Source: Notospermus geniculatus
Lineage: Eukaryota; Nemertea; Pilidiophora; Heteronemertea; Lineidae
NCBI GenBank assembly: GCA_002633025.1
Contig: NMRB01002090.1
Location: forward strand, 50,758-114,757
Direction: 5' to 3'
DNA: 64,000 nucleotides
Shown: one piece after another, positions 20,230 through 30,070 of the stretch
Layout of the letters: each line of letters opens with the position of its first letter
Position numbering within the stretch: the stretch's first letter is position 1
Program-made: the position numbers and the translations under genes
Notes under the pieces: model-generated
The model's database searches: none
What the model saw: only the letters and a program-made list of their open reading frames with translations
Told to the model about the DNA's origin: nothing

Positions 20230-20960
20230 CATAAGCGTGGCCTCTTTCACATTTTGACCGTGACCTTGCCCTCTAATCATCAAGGTCATGGCATAATCGA
20301 AATGGGCATCCTTAATAACCTAAGTGTGGGTGATATCATGTCTACATCTCTACCACAGGCGGATATGTTTTAAATTATCAAGTTTGACCTTGACCTTGCC
20401 CTCAGATAATCAAAGTCATTGCATAAGCGAAATTGGCATCCTCAACAACCTAAGTATGGCTGATATCATGCCTCTATCTCCACCACGGGCAGAGATATTT
20501 CAAATTATCAAGTTTGATATAATATCAAAATCTTATGATATCTCAATCAGCCACTAGAGGCTGAGAATTTTAATGTAATCCAGTCCGTGGACAAACAGGC
20601 ATGAACTAAGACTTGTTTCATGTTACTCAGTTGACAATATGGCAAGTTATCTCAAAATATCAAATTTGAGATATCAATATCACTATGACTCTGACATCAC
20701 ATGTTGGAAGTGATAAGCCCAATAAACTGGCAGGGTTGACATACCTAGGGGTGGGACATGTTTCCTGTGCTCTATGTGGACTACATATCCCGGTAGATGG
20801 CTTTTTAGATTTGTGACAGACACAATTTTGAGATTGATATGGCAATTTCACCCTGATCCAGATATCGGAGAATGAAACCGAGTAGCTCATCTGAAAGCTT
20901 GGGTCCACAAACATGGGGGTAGGACCTGTTTCCAGCCTTCTAGCTGTCCTGTGGACTGAA
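20230..20960. repeat. Dispersed-repeat tract with TGACCTTGACCTTGCCCTC units
   Basis: Two about 130-bp direct units carry TTGACCTTGCCCTC, ATAATC, AAGGTCATGGCATAA and GATATCATGYCT. A diverged tail with 'GTGGGACATGTTTCC' follows. The unit includes TCAAGGTCA, the monomeric nuclear-receptor half-site word. No ORF of note. Confidence 0.55.
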
Positions 20961-21358
20961 CTGTGACAGACAGAAAGGTGAACAGACACACACGTATACA
21001 TGTATTTGTGAATGGTGTCATTCGGGACGTGCGTTCCAAATCATGCAAACGGGAACATCGTTACTCCTGGCATGACTGGTCTGATCGTAAAACCATTTTA
21101 CTGTCTTGGCAGTGGCGCCATCTGAAATAGGTCTGTCAATTCAGATTTTCGCTTTGAGGTATTTTGGTAAACCCGTGCTGAATCAATTAAACGGGGACCC
21201 TCCGTACACACGTTTAACACTCCTCTCATGTTGTAGGCCTAGCTACGAATCAGGGACAAAGTGCCCACGTACTCGCCATTATGTTCCATGAACGCGCAGG
21301 GCGGCCCCTGATGAAAGGTGAGAGTCATGTAGGCCTATTACTGTGAGCCAGGGAAGAG

Positions 21359-24092
21359 TCTATGGCAAGCGGATTGTCCAGTTATTCAAAAAACCTATAT
21401 TTTTGCACTAAAACCTAGTTTTTTGCTTATAAAACTTAGTTTTTGTGGACAAAATATAGGTTTTTTGACAAAAACTAAGTTTTTTGAGCAAAAAACCTAG
21501 TTTTTGTCTAAAACCAAGTTTTATAGAAGAAAACTTAGTTTTATGCTTCATAAAATATAGGTTTTTGTCAAAAAACTTAGTTTTTGTAAAAAACCTATAT
21601 TTTATGACAAAAAACCTGGTTTTATGCCAAACAACCCCCATTTTATCGACAAAAATGTAAGTTTCTGCACTGAAATGTCCAGTTATTCCATAAAACTAAG
21701 TTTATCAGTCAAAAAACCAAGTTTTTTGACTAAAACTAAGTTTTATGCCATAAAAAGTAGGTTTTTGATAAAAACCTAGTTTTTATCAGAAACCTACCTT
21801 TTTAAACCTCGGTCCCACTGACCAAGATGATTTCGTCGGTACGAGGTTGGTAAAATACCCGTCCCCTGTGCCCATTGTTTGCAGTGCGCATGCGCATACC
21901 TATGGGCGGTTATTTCCGCAAAAAAAATCAGTGTCAGGTTTTTCATTCTTAGCACAGAAATTCTATGCAGAGAGCGCACAAGTAGCGGGAAGCATCTTCA
22001 AAAGCAAAATTTATTTTGTTTATCCGAGGTTTTATATGCAGACCGCGTAATTTATATATGTTGCGACAGAACTCGCGAAAGAACCAAGTTTAGGATCCAA
22101 GTTTCGCATCCAAGTTTAAGATAACAATTTCTCAATCGTTTGCTAGATGGCGCTTCAGCTGATTCTATTATCATATTGGAGGCCTAATCATTAACATAAT
22201 GAGTATTGGGTAGGCTACCATTGGCCGAGGGTAGTCTACAGTGTACATAAGGCCTCGGCTGGTTCAACTGTTGCGCCATCTAGCGGACAATTGAGAAATT
22301 GTTATCTTAAACTTGGATGCGAAACTTGGATCCTAACTTGGTTCTTTCGCGAGTTCTGTACAGTTTCTCTCGCAACATATAAATTACGCTGTCAGCATAC
22401 AAAACCTCGGATAAACGTAATAAATCTTGCTTTTGAAGATATTTCACGCTACTTGTGCGCTGTCTACATAGGAATTCTGTGCTAAAATGAAAAACCTGAC
22501 ACTGATTTTTTGCGGAAATAACCGCCCATACATACCAATGCGCAGTTCGGCGTGCTTCCACTACGAACATCCAAGTCAATGGTGGGTGAAAGCATTAAGT
22601 ACCATGTGGGGCCGAGGTTTCCTATCCTCGTCCCAATATTACAGCGAAATCGTACACATGGGACGAGGTAGAAAATGTAAGTTTCCTGACAAAAACTAGG
22701 TTTTTGTACGCCGTTTGTCCAGTAATTCAAGAAACCTATATTTTCTACAAAAATACAGGTTTTATTGAAGAAAAACTAAGTTTTTGTATAAAACCAGGTT
22801 TTTTAAGCATAAATGTAGGTTTTTGGCTGTTTGTCCAGTTATTGANNNNNNNNNNNNNNNNNNNNNNNNNNNNNNNNNNNNNNNNNNNNNNNNNNNNNNN
22901 NNNNNNNNNNNNNNNNNNNNNNNNNNNNNNNNNNNNNNNNNNNNNNNNNNNNNNNNNNNNNNNNNNNNNNNNNNNNNNNNNNNNNNNNNNNNNNNNNNNN
23001 NNNNNNNNNNNNNNNNNNNNNNNNNNNNNNNNNNNNNNNNNNNNNNNNNNNNNNNNNNNNNNNNNNNNNNNNNNNNNNNNNNNNNNNNNNNNNNNNNNNN
23101 NNNNNNNNNNNNNNNNNNNNNNNNNNNNNNNNNNNNNNNNNNNNNNNNNNNNNNNNNNNNNNNNNNNNNNNNNNNNNNNNNNNNNNNNNNNNNNNNNNNN
23201 NNNNNNNNNNNNNNNNNNNNNNNNNNNNNNNNNNNNNNNNNNNNNNNNNNNNNNNNNNNNNNNNNNNNNNNNNNNNNNNNNNNNNNNNNNNNNNNNNNNN
23301 NNNNNNNNNNNNNNNNNNNNNNNNNNNNNNNNNNNNNNNNNNNNNNNNNNNNNNNNNNNNNNNNNNNNNNNNNNNNNNNNNNNNNNNNNNNNNNNNNNNN
23401 NNNNNNNNNNNNNNNNNNNNNNNNNNNNNNNNNNNNNNNNNNNNNNNNNNNNNNNNNNNNNNNNNNNNNNNNNNNNNNNNNNNNNNNNNNNNNNNNNNNN
23501 NNNNNNNNNNNNNNNNNNNNNNNNNNNNNNNNNNNNNNNNNNNNAAAATCTATGCTTGATGCCTATAAAGCTTTGTGAATTTCATAATAGCTTTCTAACA
23601 GTAGTTGTTGTAATGTGGCGGGTACATTTGTCTGGAAAAGCCGAGACTATGCGCGCGAGAACAAGGATAAAAGTATTTCAAAAGGCACCATGACATTGGC
23701 AGGGTATTATGACCACCTTGATTATTTTTTTCCAACATGTAGGCCCAAGTGCCCAAGGTGAACTTCTGTCGAACTGTTTTCAAAGCATGGGTGAAAAAGT
23801 GACGAACTCTGACCCCTCATGCCTGGGGGCAGCTGTGAATTCCTGTCGATTGGTTTTGTGCCCTGGGGCGAAAAAATGTCGAAATCCTGACCCCCAGCTA
23901 ATTCCTAGGCGTCGAAATAACGTCGAATTCCTGACCAGGGGGGGTACAGAGTTTCCATTGACCGCTGCATTAGTTTTTGTCAAAAAACCTATATTTTCTC
24001 CACAAAAAGTAAGTTTTATGAGCAAAAAACTAGGTTTTAGTGCAAAAATATAGGTTTTTCGAATAACTGGACAATTCGCTTGCCATAAGAGT
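21359..24092. mobile_element. Foldback element with tandem-repeat arms, interrupted by N gap
   Basis: Outer ends are inverse: TATGGCAAGCGGATTGTCCA at 21359 and its complement at about 24073-24092. Each outer arm is a run of about 20-bp units built on the near-palindromic core AAACYWAGTTTTT (21390-21800, 22685-22845, 23970-24065). Inside, 21835-22640 is a second palindrome with about 300-bp arms (AACTCGCGAAAGAACCAAG and inverse; ACCGCCCATA and inverse) around a centre near 22200. A 699-base N gap lies at 22846-23544. The plan resembles the sea urchin TU / Drosophila FB foldback class. No transposase seen. Confidence 0.8.
22846..23544. other. Assembly gap (699 N)
   Basis: Unknown sequence inside the foldback element. 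Tandem-repeat hairpin arms on both sides are the likely cause of the assembly failure. Confidence 0.99.
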
Positions 24093-24275
24093 CATGGCAC
24101 AAGACAAAACTATACTAACTCGACTTAAAGCGGACTGTTCGTGCCGAGTCAAAGATTCCACAGCACCGTTTCCGGAGCGGCCGCCGCAATGCATTTACCA
24201 GTTGTTGTTACGAATAAAACGGGACGTTTTATTATTTTTGGTTCACTTTGGACAGACACGAGCAATCCGCTTTAA

Positions 24276-25130
24276 GGCCCATTTTAGACGATCATACTTT
24301 TGTTCAAATTTTCATCCAACATTTGTATGATGATGTTCAAGGTCACTAAAAACATTTGTTTCACCATAGGACTTTCGTCCAAGGTTGTTCATGAATGTTT
24401 CGGAACATTTGGAGAGAATCGCTTTCCATCATGGATTCCCACAGAAGGTTGCTCTCTATTGGAACTCCAACTTACATTATCCTATTAATTGTTCGGCGTA
24501 GAGTGAGAAGGAGATTGAGAGCACCACATGTGTGGGTTAAAGGAGCTGGACGTCCAAGTTGTAAACACTCACTCACTGGTTCTCTATCCACGCGAGGCCT
24601 GCGGTGCTGCCACCTATTGTCGGTGATATGTACTGACGTGAATATCGTGAGTGAGTTGCATCGGACCGGGAACCAGTCTAACGATCACGGGTGCTGCCAC
24701 ATGCACGAAGGAATAAAACTAGTTTGCCGACCATGTTTGTAAACAAACCAGCTTGTTTACAACTTCGGCGTCTAACTCCTTTAAGCAATGGATCCAGAGG
24801 AGAGGAATTTTGGGGGAAAATCATTCACTTCTGAAGGAACAGAGGGGTGAAGACCAGTCATCCTCCAAAAACTTTCTGAGGATGGATGTGGCAGCCTTTG
24901 AGACACTCCTAATAAAGCTTGTGACCCGAAATGTCATGTGACCCAAAACTGTAATCTGATTGGTTAGAGCTTGAACAACCTTGAAAATTTTTTTGTCCAA
25001 ATTAATGTGCATGTTCGAACATCATCCAACATGTTCGCAGATGTTCAAATTCCCATTTACACGTCATACATTTGTCCATGAACATCATCATACAAATGTA
25101 TGATGAAAATTTGAACAAAAGTCTTTATTT
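24276..25130 (+). mobile_element. PIF/Harbinger-like relic with partial transposase
   Basis: The inverted ends share ACTTTTGTTCAAATTTTCAT. Between them, two fragments read like the N-terminus of a Harbinger nuclease. RRRVRRRLRAPHVWVK (24489-24539) corresponds to the RRRRWWVRP block. QWIQRRGILGENHSLLKEQR continues to NFLRMDVAAFETLLIKLV (about 24788-24930), the LRM..FE.LL block. The catalytic DDE part is absent. The two fragments become contiguous once the MITE at 24537-24784 is removed. Family assignment is from motif memory. Confidence 0.6.
24537..24784. mobile_element. MITE inserted in Harbinger transposase
   Basis: The inverted ends match about 27 of 31 bases (TTAAAGGAGYTRGACG, then AAGTTGTAAACA). 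The element interrupts the transposase frame between a Lys and a Gln codon. About 248 bp, non-coding. Confidence 0.8.
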
Positions 25131-25182
25131 AGGTCTCGCTGTATTGCAGTGAAGGATCTGGTCTCACTCTCCGATCGGCTGG

Positions 25183-25304
25183 TGTCCAGGGGGCTGTTTC
25201 ATAAAGTGACTTTAAGCTAATGGTACCTTTAACAAAATGGAAAATGCATTGAAGTTAATGGTACCATTGGCCTAAAGTCACTTTATGAAACAGCCCCCTG
25301 GACA
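25183..25304. mobile_element. MITE family D, full copy
   Basis: TGTCCAGGGGGCTGTTTCAT at left and its inverse at right, with AAAGTGACTTTAAGCTAATG and inverse inside. The element is 122 bp and could form an almost complete hairpin. Confidence 0.9.
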
Positions 25305-25677
25305 TTAATCCCGAACAAAGGCTTATTTATCAGCAAGTTGGTGGCGAATTTTTTTAGAACTCGCCCAGCTCGCCAAGATTGCAACCAAAACCGGTGCCAA
25401 GGCGTTCATTCTGGAGGCAACTGAATGCGCCACAACCTCATTTAGGTCTGCTTGTTCCACAACCTCATTTAGGTCTGCTTGTTCCAATAGGCCTGAGACG
25501 AAGATGCCAGTTGTGAGGACATAGTCAAATTCTGCCTGTGTTTTTGTCAGCTAGCGAATCTTTAATTCGTCTATATCTCGGAATGGATGCCGTGTTCATC
25601 ATCATGATATAAATTAAAGTAAATAGAGATGACACCTTTTTCATGATGAACTGAGTGTATTTTGGTCCGAAGACCCG

Positions 25678-25716
25678 ATACAAGCTTTCGTCACTTACTG
25701 TGACTTCATCAGGTAT
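25678..25716 (-). ncRNA. Hammerhead-ribozyme-like motif (minus copy)
   Basis: On the minus strand: AUAC, CUGAUGA, one extra A, stem II GUCAC-AGUAA-GUGAC, GAAA, then GCUUGUAU. Identical to the plus-strand motif at 27115-27153. Penelope-like elements are known to carry such ribozymes. Confidence 0.6.
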
Positions 25717-25877
25717 GAGAAAATAAGGGAAAGCTATACCAACATACACAAAATGAACTGTAAAAACATATGGAAAGAATTAAAACTTGTGACTTCACAC
25801 ATCTTATCCTACAGATGGTGGGAACAAACAGAACAGGGAAAGTACAATGCTGGAATGACAATGGTGTGTACAGTACA

Positions 25878-26572
25878 TTAATTGGTCAGTTGGTAATGTG
25901 CTAGAAAGCCCTGATCCCTGTTAAGCCCACACTTGATGGAATTAAACTTGCTGATGAGTTTTTGCTCCGCAACATGTCTTTGTTTAATATCCTTGATGGG
26001 GCCTTTCAAAACTGTAATTCTCATGTCATCTATATGGTGTCCTGCACTATTGAAATGTTCACTCACTGGAAGATGTGTGTTATTGTTTCTGATGGTCTGT
26101 CTATGACCATTCATTCTACCTCTTAAAGTTTGACTCGTTTCACCAATGTACAAAACATCACACTTTTTGCAACGAATCATGTATACAACATTAGCACTGC
26201 CACAGTCAAAATGGCCCTGGGGAGTAAACTTAGAAGTCGAGTTAGGAAGCAAAATGTCAGTATTGTCAATTTGGGGACAAAGTTTGCAGAGTTTCTTCTC
26301 ACATGCGAAGGTACCACTTGAGCCAGATGACGTGTTGACCTTGCTACGAACTAGGATCTGCCTCAAGTTTGGAGGTTGCCTGTATGCGATAACAGGGGGA
26401 TCCTTGAAGATTTCTCCTAGTTTAGGGTCACTACTGAGCAGAGGTTGCATCTCACGTACAATCTTCTTCAGGTTGAGCTGGGTTTGTTCCTGGGTGTAGG
26501 TGACAACAAGAGGAATGCGATCACTGTCAGTTTTATCCTTGTACTCCAAGAGGTTTTCCCTTGGAATGTTGA
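25878..26572 (-). CDS. GIY-YIG endonuclease part of Penelope-like element, 5'-truncated
   Basis: Open frame entering from the single N at 26573, so there is no true start, and ending TAA after FLAHYQLTN. The N-terminal part (NLRQILVRSKVN preceded by PPVIAYRQ) is the usual PLE linker after the reverse transcriptase. Next come a CCHH-type cluster (CEKKLCKLCPQ) and the GIY-YIG domain: VVYMIRCKKCDVLYIGETSQ, then LRGRMNGHRQTIRNNN, with the catalytic Tyr pair replaced by VYM-x-YIG, Arg and His in place and a Glu in HVAEQKLISKFN. Such a domain nicks target DNA for retroelement insertion. About 230 residues; partial gene. Confidence 0.85.
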
Positions 26573-26578
26573 NACATT

Positions 26579-26953
26579 TTGCTTCCTAACTCGACTTCTA
26601 AGTTTACTCCCCAGGGCCATTTTGACTGTGGCAGTGCTAATGTTGTATACATGATTCGTTGCAAAAAGTGTGATGTTTTGTACATTGGTGAAACGAGTCA
26701 AACTTTAAGAGGTAGAATGAATGGTCATAGACAGACCATCAGAAACAATAACACACATCTTCCAGTGAGTGAACATTTCAATAGTGCAGGACACCATATA
26801 GATGACATGAGAATTACAGTTTTGAAAGGCCCCATCAAGGATATTAAACAAAGACATGTTGCGGAGCAAAAACTCATCAGCAAGTTTAATTCCATCAAGT
26901 GTGGGCTTAACAGGGATCAGGGCTTTCTAGCACATTACCAACTGACCAATTAA
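26579..26953 (+). pseudogene. GIY-YIG fragment of Penelope-like element, inverted second copy
   Basis: It encodes the last about 124 residues of the same protein as 25878-26572, essentially identical from the LLPNSTSKFTPQG block through the GIY-YIG domain to YQLTN and stop. It begins a few bases after the single N, so its 5' part is missing. Near-identity with the other half suggests one insertion event or an assembly fold-back. Confidence 0.85.
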
Positions 26954-27114
26954 TGTACTGTACACACCATTGTCATTCCAGCATTGTACTTTCCCTGTTC
27001 TGTTTGTTCCCACCATCTGTAGGATAAGATGTGTGAAGTCACAAGTTTTAATTCTTTCCATATGTTTTTACAGTTCATTTTGTGTATGTTGGTATAGCTT
27101 TCCCTTATTTTCTC

Positions 27115-27153
27115 ATACCTGATGAAGTCACAGTAAGTGACGAAAGCTTGTAT
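27115..27153 (+). ncRNA. Hammerhead-ribozyme-like motif (plus copy)
   Basis: Core CUGAUGA (27119-27125), an extra A (27126), stem II GUCAC/GUGAC (27127-27131, 27137-27141) with loop AGUAA, then GAAA (27142-27145). Stem I can pair AUAC (27115-27118) with GUAU (27150-27153). Stem III would be the palindrome AGCU (27145-27148), workable only as a dimer; the predicted cleavage is after U27149. The extra A before stem II is non-standard. It lies 3' of the GIY-YIG ORF, as in other PLEs. Confidence 0.6.
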
Positions 27154-27425
27154 CGGGTCTTCGGACCAAAATACACTCAGTTCATCATGAAAAAGGTTTC
27201 GTCTATATCTCGACAGCCGTTGCTCCTACGTGTCTGAAGAGTTGACAACTTGACGTCCTACTTTTTTCTCCTCTTTCTTTTGGCGCTAGTTGGGAGCTCG
27301 TACATGTAGCTGCTCCTGTTCCTGAGATAGAGGCGTTGTGTCACAAAACATGTCTGATTTGCACATCGGACTCGGTCAATCTAGAGTCCAGGACAAACGA
27401 TAACACCTATTTTAGCCGGTAGTAT

Positions 27426-27875
27426 GTAAACATTGAAACGTTTCAAAAGAAACGGGCCAAATGAAACGACCCAAAAAACATGCTAAATCTGAAGTTGCAT
27501 GGCAGAAATGGTGTAATTTTGTTATTTCCAGTTCATTTTTGGCACTTTCATGGCATAAAATCTCTCAAAACACACGTCTCCCGTTCAAAACACACGTGTT
27601 GTTATTGTTTACATGACACCATGCTTCCCATTCATTCAATGTTCAAGAGGACCCATTCTCCATTGAACACATTTCAAACCCAATGTGTCCAGGTAGTGGA
27701 CAAAATCATGGGTCTCTCGAGCCCATTCGTTTTTACAGTGCAGACACCAGAAATCTCGTTGTCAACAGAAAGCCAGTACCGAACCCTCTTAGCCCTGGTG
27801 GTGGGTTCGGGAACCAAACTACATGTGTAGAGTAGGCCTACTTACCCACTATCATGACTATAGTCATAGGAGTCA
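27426..27875. other. No feature recognised
   Basis: Short chance ORFs only; no repeat arms or coding signature. Confidence 0.3.
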
Positions 27876-28421
27876 TTACTTCCAACCGGCGTTCTCATCG
27901 CAAAATCCCTTTTTCACCAACCGACCGACGGTCGCTCGTAATTGCCTGATGAGCTTGGGCACTGGCACATGCTCTAAATAAGTAACGATGGCATTCTTCA
28001 ACATTGGGGGTAGCAGGTCAGAGTGTCTGATCAGGTCAATGGTTATCTCCAGCCCTTCTTTAACTTCCACCGAAAGTGCAGTTTTGTTCATGCCCTGGAA
28101 ATCCCCTTCACAGATCCTCTGTCGTATGATGTACAGGAACTCCATAAAATCATCGATCTGTTTCACTATACTGTTTTCCTGAGGGACTGCGGTTGCGTTT
28201 GGACTCTGGCCTGAAAAATATGGGATGCATAGGAATAGAAAGAATAATGTCCAGGCCAAACCAGGTAACGCCGGGATCAAGTTTTCTCTAAATTCCCTAC
28301 GCAGTTGTGTACCGCGCCCCCTTCGGTATACCCGCTCTCCACAACTGCTCCAGTTCGTAAATTCGCCGCGTTTAGTCAACAGATGGCGCTGAGAAAGTCG
28401 ACCAATGAGAGCACCGAGCAA
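27876..28421 (-). CDS. Unassigned ORF with hydrophobic leader, no upstream ATG
   Basis: The frame is open for about 180 codons but has no ATG before the residue starting MEFLYIIRQRI (near 28145); an in-frame TAG lies just upstream of 28421. It contains a hydrophobic stretch (LIPALPGLAWTLFFLFLCIP) that reads like a signal peptide or anchor. A helical, charged C-terminal half follows (VPKLIRQLRATVGRLVKKGF) and ends in CDENAGWK. The first third overlaps a dispersed repeat (28290-28395), so it may be an exon of a spliced gene, a decayed gene or chance. No family recognised. Confidence 0.3.
   Translation of the reverse strand: MLGALIGRLSQRHLLTKRGEFTNWSSCGERVYRRGRGTQLRREFRENLIPALPGLAWTLFFLFLCIPYFSGQSPNATAVPQENSIVKQIDDFMEFLYIIRQRICEGDFQGMNKTALSVEVKEGLEITIDLIRHSDLLPPMLKNAIVTYLEHVPVPKLIRQLRATVGRLVKKGFCDENAGWK
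28290..28395 (-). repeat. Inverted partner of 32286-32392
   Basis: About 105 bp with roughly four-fifths identity to the inverse of 32286-32392. Shared words are CCACAACTGC, CTACGCAGTTGTG and ACAGATGGCG. The two lie about 4 kb apart and enclose the mariner relic. Confidence 0.65.
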
Positions 28422-30070
28422 CCCGTAACCAAGCTAGACCGAACACTGTCCTGAGTAAAAACACTAGGACAGACGCAAGCAAATCCATAAACATTACCGA
28501 CAATCATTCCACAAGCATAGCCACTCAAAATCAGAGGCGCTACCGTCTCTCATACACACAGCCAATCAGCGAGTCACAATATTCAAAACTTCCAAACCAC
28601 CCTCACCAAGTCAGCACATGCTTCGATGTGTATCAATAATGTACAGCGAGACCCTGAAACCAGAACTTTCAACTCCCCTAAAGTTTCTCAAAATCAGTTG
28701 AATTTTTGCCCAGTTGTTGCTCAGATGCCACTCTTCATTATCAGAACTGGCACGAAAATCGATCGGTAACTTTTCGTTTAATGCACCACTTAGTATGAAA
28801 CGTTCAGGTCATTTGCAACCTGAAATTATCGCAATACACAACCGATGTACATGATTTTCAGTTTTTCTACTGATGTAAATACAAAAATTGCTAGTTTTGG
28901 GGTTTATTTAAGAGCTTAGACCTGTTGAAATCACATGGTGATGTGGCAAATTGCTTTCAACCAACCACATAAAAGTTAGCCTATGCACCTAGTGCATTTA
29001 CTGTACATGGGTGGAGGGTGGCATGGTGCAGTCTGCGTGGAGCATGAATGGACTGATTGCTGGTAATGAAACCATCATGGCCACACTCCTTCGCAGAGGT
29101 CAGTGCTCCACTACGTTACGCTATACTGACTCTGCCAACATACGGCCGAACTACTTCCAGATCCTCCGCGGCGCCCACGATTGGGCTGCCAGCACTGGAA
29201 ACTCCAATGAAAACGCTGAATTACAAGTGTTTTGGATGCCTCTCAACAATCCTTATTTTCTTTGGCCAGAAAGTTCAAACATTCAACTGTTCATCGTATC
29301 TTTTCACACATCTCTCCAAAATCGGATCCATGCTGTCAAAACAGTAGCACGTGTCAATGTTTACAAACACGGAGATCATGTGCCGAGTAACTGGCCTCTG
29401 ATTGGTCGAGCGCCGAGACGGCTCACGGCATTTGCTCGAAACTTTGCGCAGTAGTGCGCAAAATTCCTAACATCAAATTAATGTTTTCCTCCATATTATC
29501 CCAGTTTGTGGCTATAGAATGAAATAATAACGATTATCAAAGTCATTGGATGCGTTTCACGCTTTATTTTAATCTGGAAAGTGGTTTTGCAAGAATCTTG
29601 CAGAAGTGAAGAGGGCGTTTGTTTCCAGAGGCATTATTAGCGACCGCCATATTGTGGAGCGAAATGCCTTCTGGGAACGAGTTTGCATCATGGCGCCGGC
29701 TGGTCTATATTTAGCTCTGCGTCGGTCTATTGCTCTTGGAGCTGCAGAATGACGTCACTCATCGGGAATCCGCCGTGGATCATTTGCTTTCACTGGTCTT
29801 CGAATGCAAGCTGCCCAGAAGACCGGGTACCAGTCTATAACCAAGCTGGCCTGAGACACTTGTTCATTGGCTGAGCGGATCATGTTTTTTTGTTTTTTTT
29901 TAGGTTTAATAAATTTTATTAATTCCAAAAAGAGATAAATTACATATGTAAACAATTCTCCAGGGCTGAGGCTGAAGAAGCATTAGTAGCCCTGGAGGAT
30001 AATCTACAATAAATTTACAGAGTCTTTTTGGCGGGAGATACATGTACATACTACTAACAAAAATATATAT
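28422..30070. other. Intergenic, no supported gene
   Basis: A plus-strand frame at 29023-29454 is open but shows no family signature or splice context, so I do not call it. A T-rich tract lies at 29886-29902. Confidence 0.3.

Larger units (their letters stand above)
25566..27212. mobile_element. Penelope-like element: inverted pair of 3' ends with 15-bp TSD
   Basis: The target duplication TTCGTCTATATCTCG lies at 25566-25580 and 27198-27212; the same site occurs once in the empty family F copy near 50975. Inside, the left half (25581-26572) is on the minus strand and the right half (26574-27197) on the plus strand. They are near-identical inverse copies of a PLE 3' end: GIY-YIG ORF, stop, then a hammerhead-like motif. 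A single N (26573) marks the head-to-head join. The reverse transcriptase domain is missing. Confidence 0.75.
25340..27425 (+). mobile_element. Repeat family F copy split by Penelope-like insertion
   Basis: Flanks 25340-25580 and 27198-27425 match, in order, the uninterrupted copy at 50704-51357 (AATTGCAACCAAAACYGGTG, TTTTTGTCA, GTCTATATCTC, CTCCTCTTTCTTTTGGCGCT, CAGGACAAACG). The intact copy has ends TTAACCCTTTTGCACC and inverse. The copy gives a filled-site/empty-site comparison for the insertion. Confidence 0.8.

Noticed and set aside
22704-23693. Long open frames across 22846-23544
   Set aside because: They consist of undetermined N bases.
24395-24742. One continuous 115-codon gene at the Harbinger relic
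   Set aside because: Its second half is MITE sequence; only the first part (RRRVRRRL..HVWVK) resembles transposase.
29023-29454. Plus-strand ORF of about 143 codons as a gene
   Set aside because: No recognisable domain, composition or splice context; likely chance.
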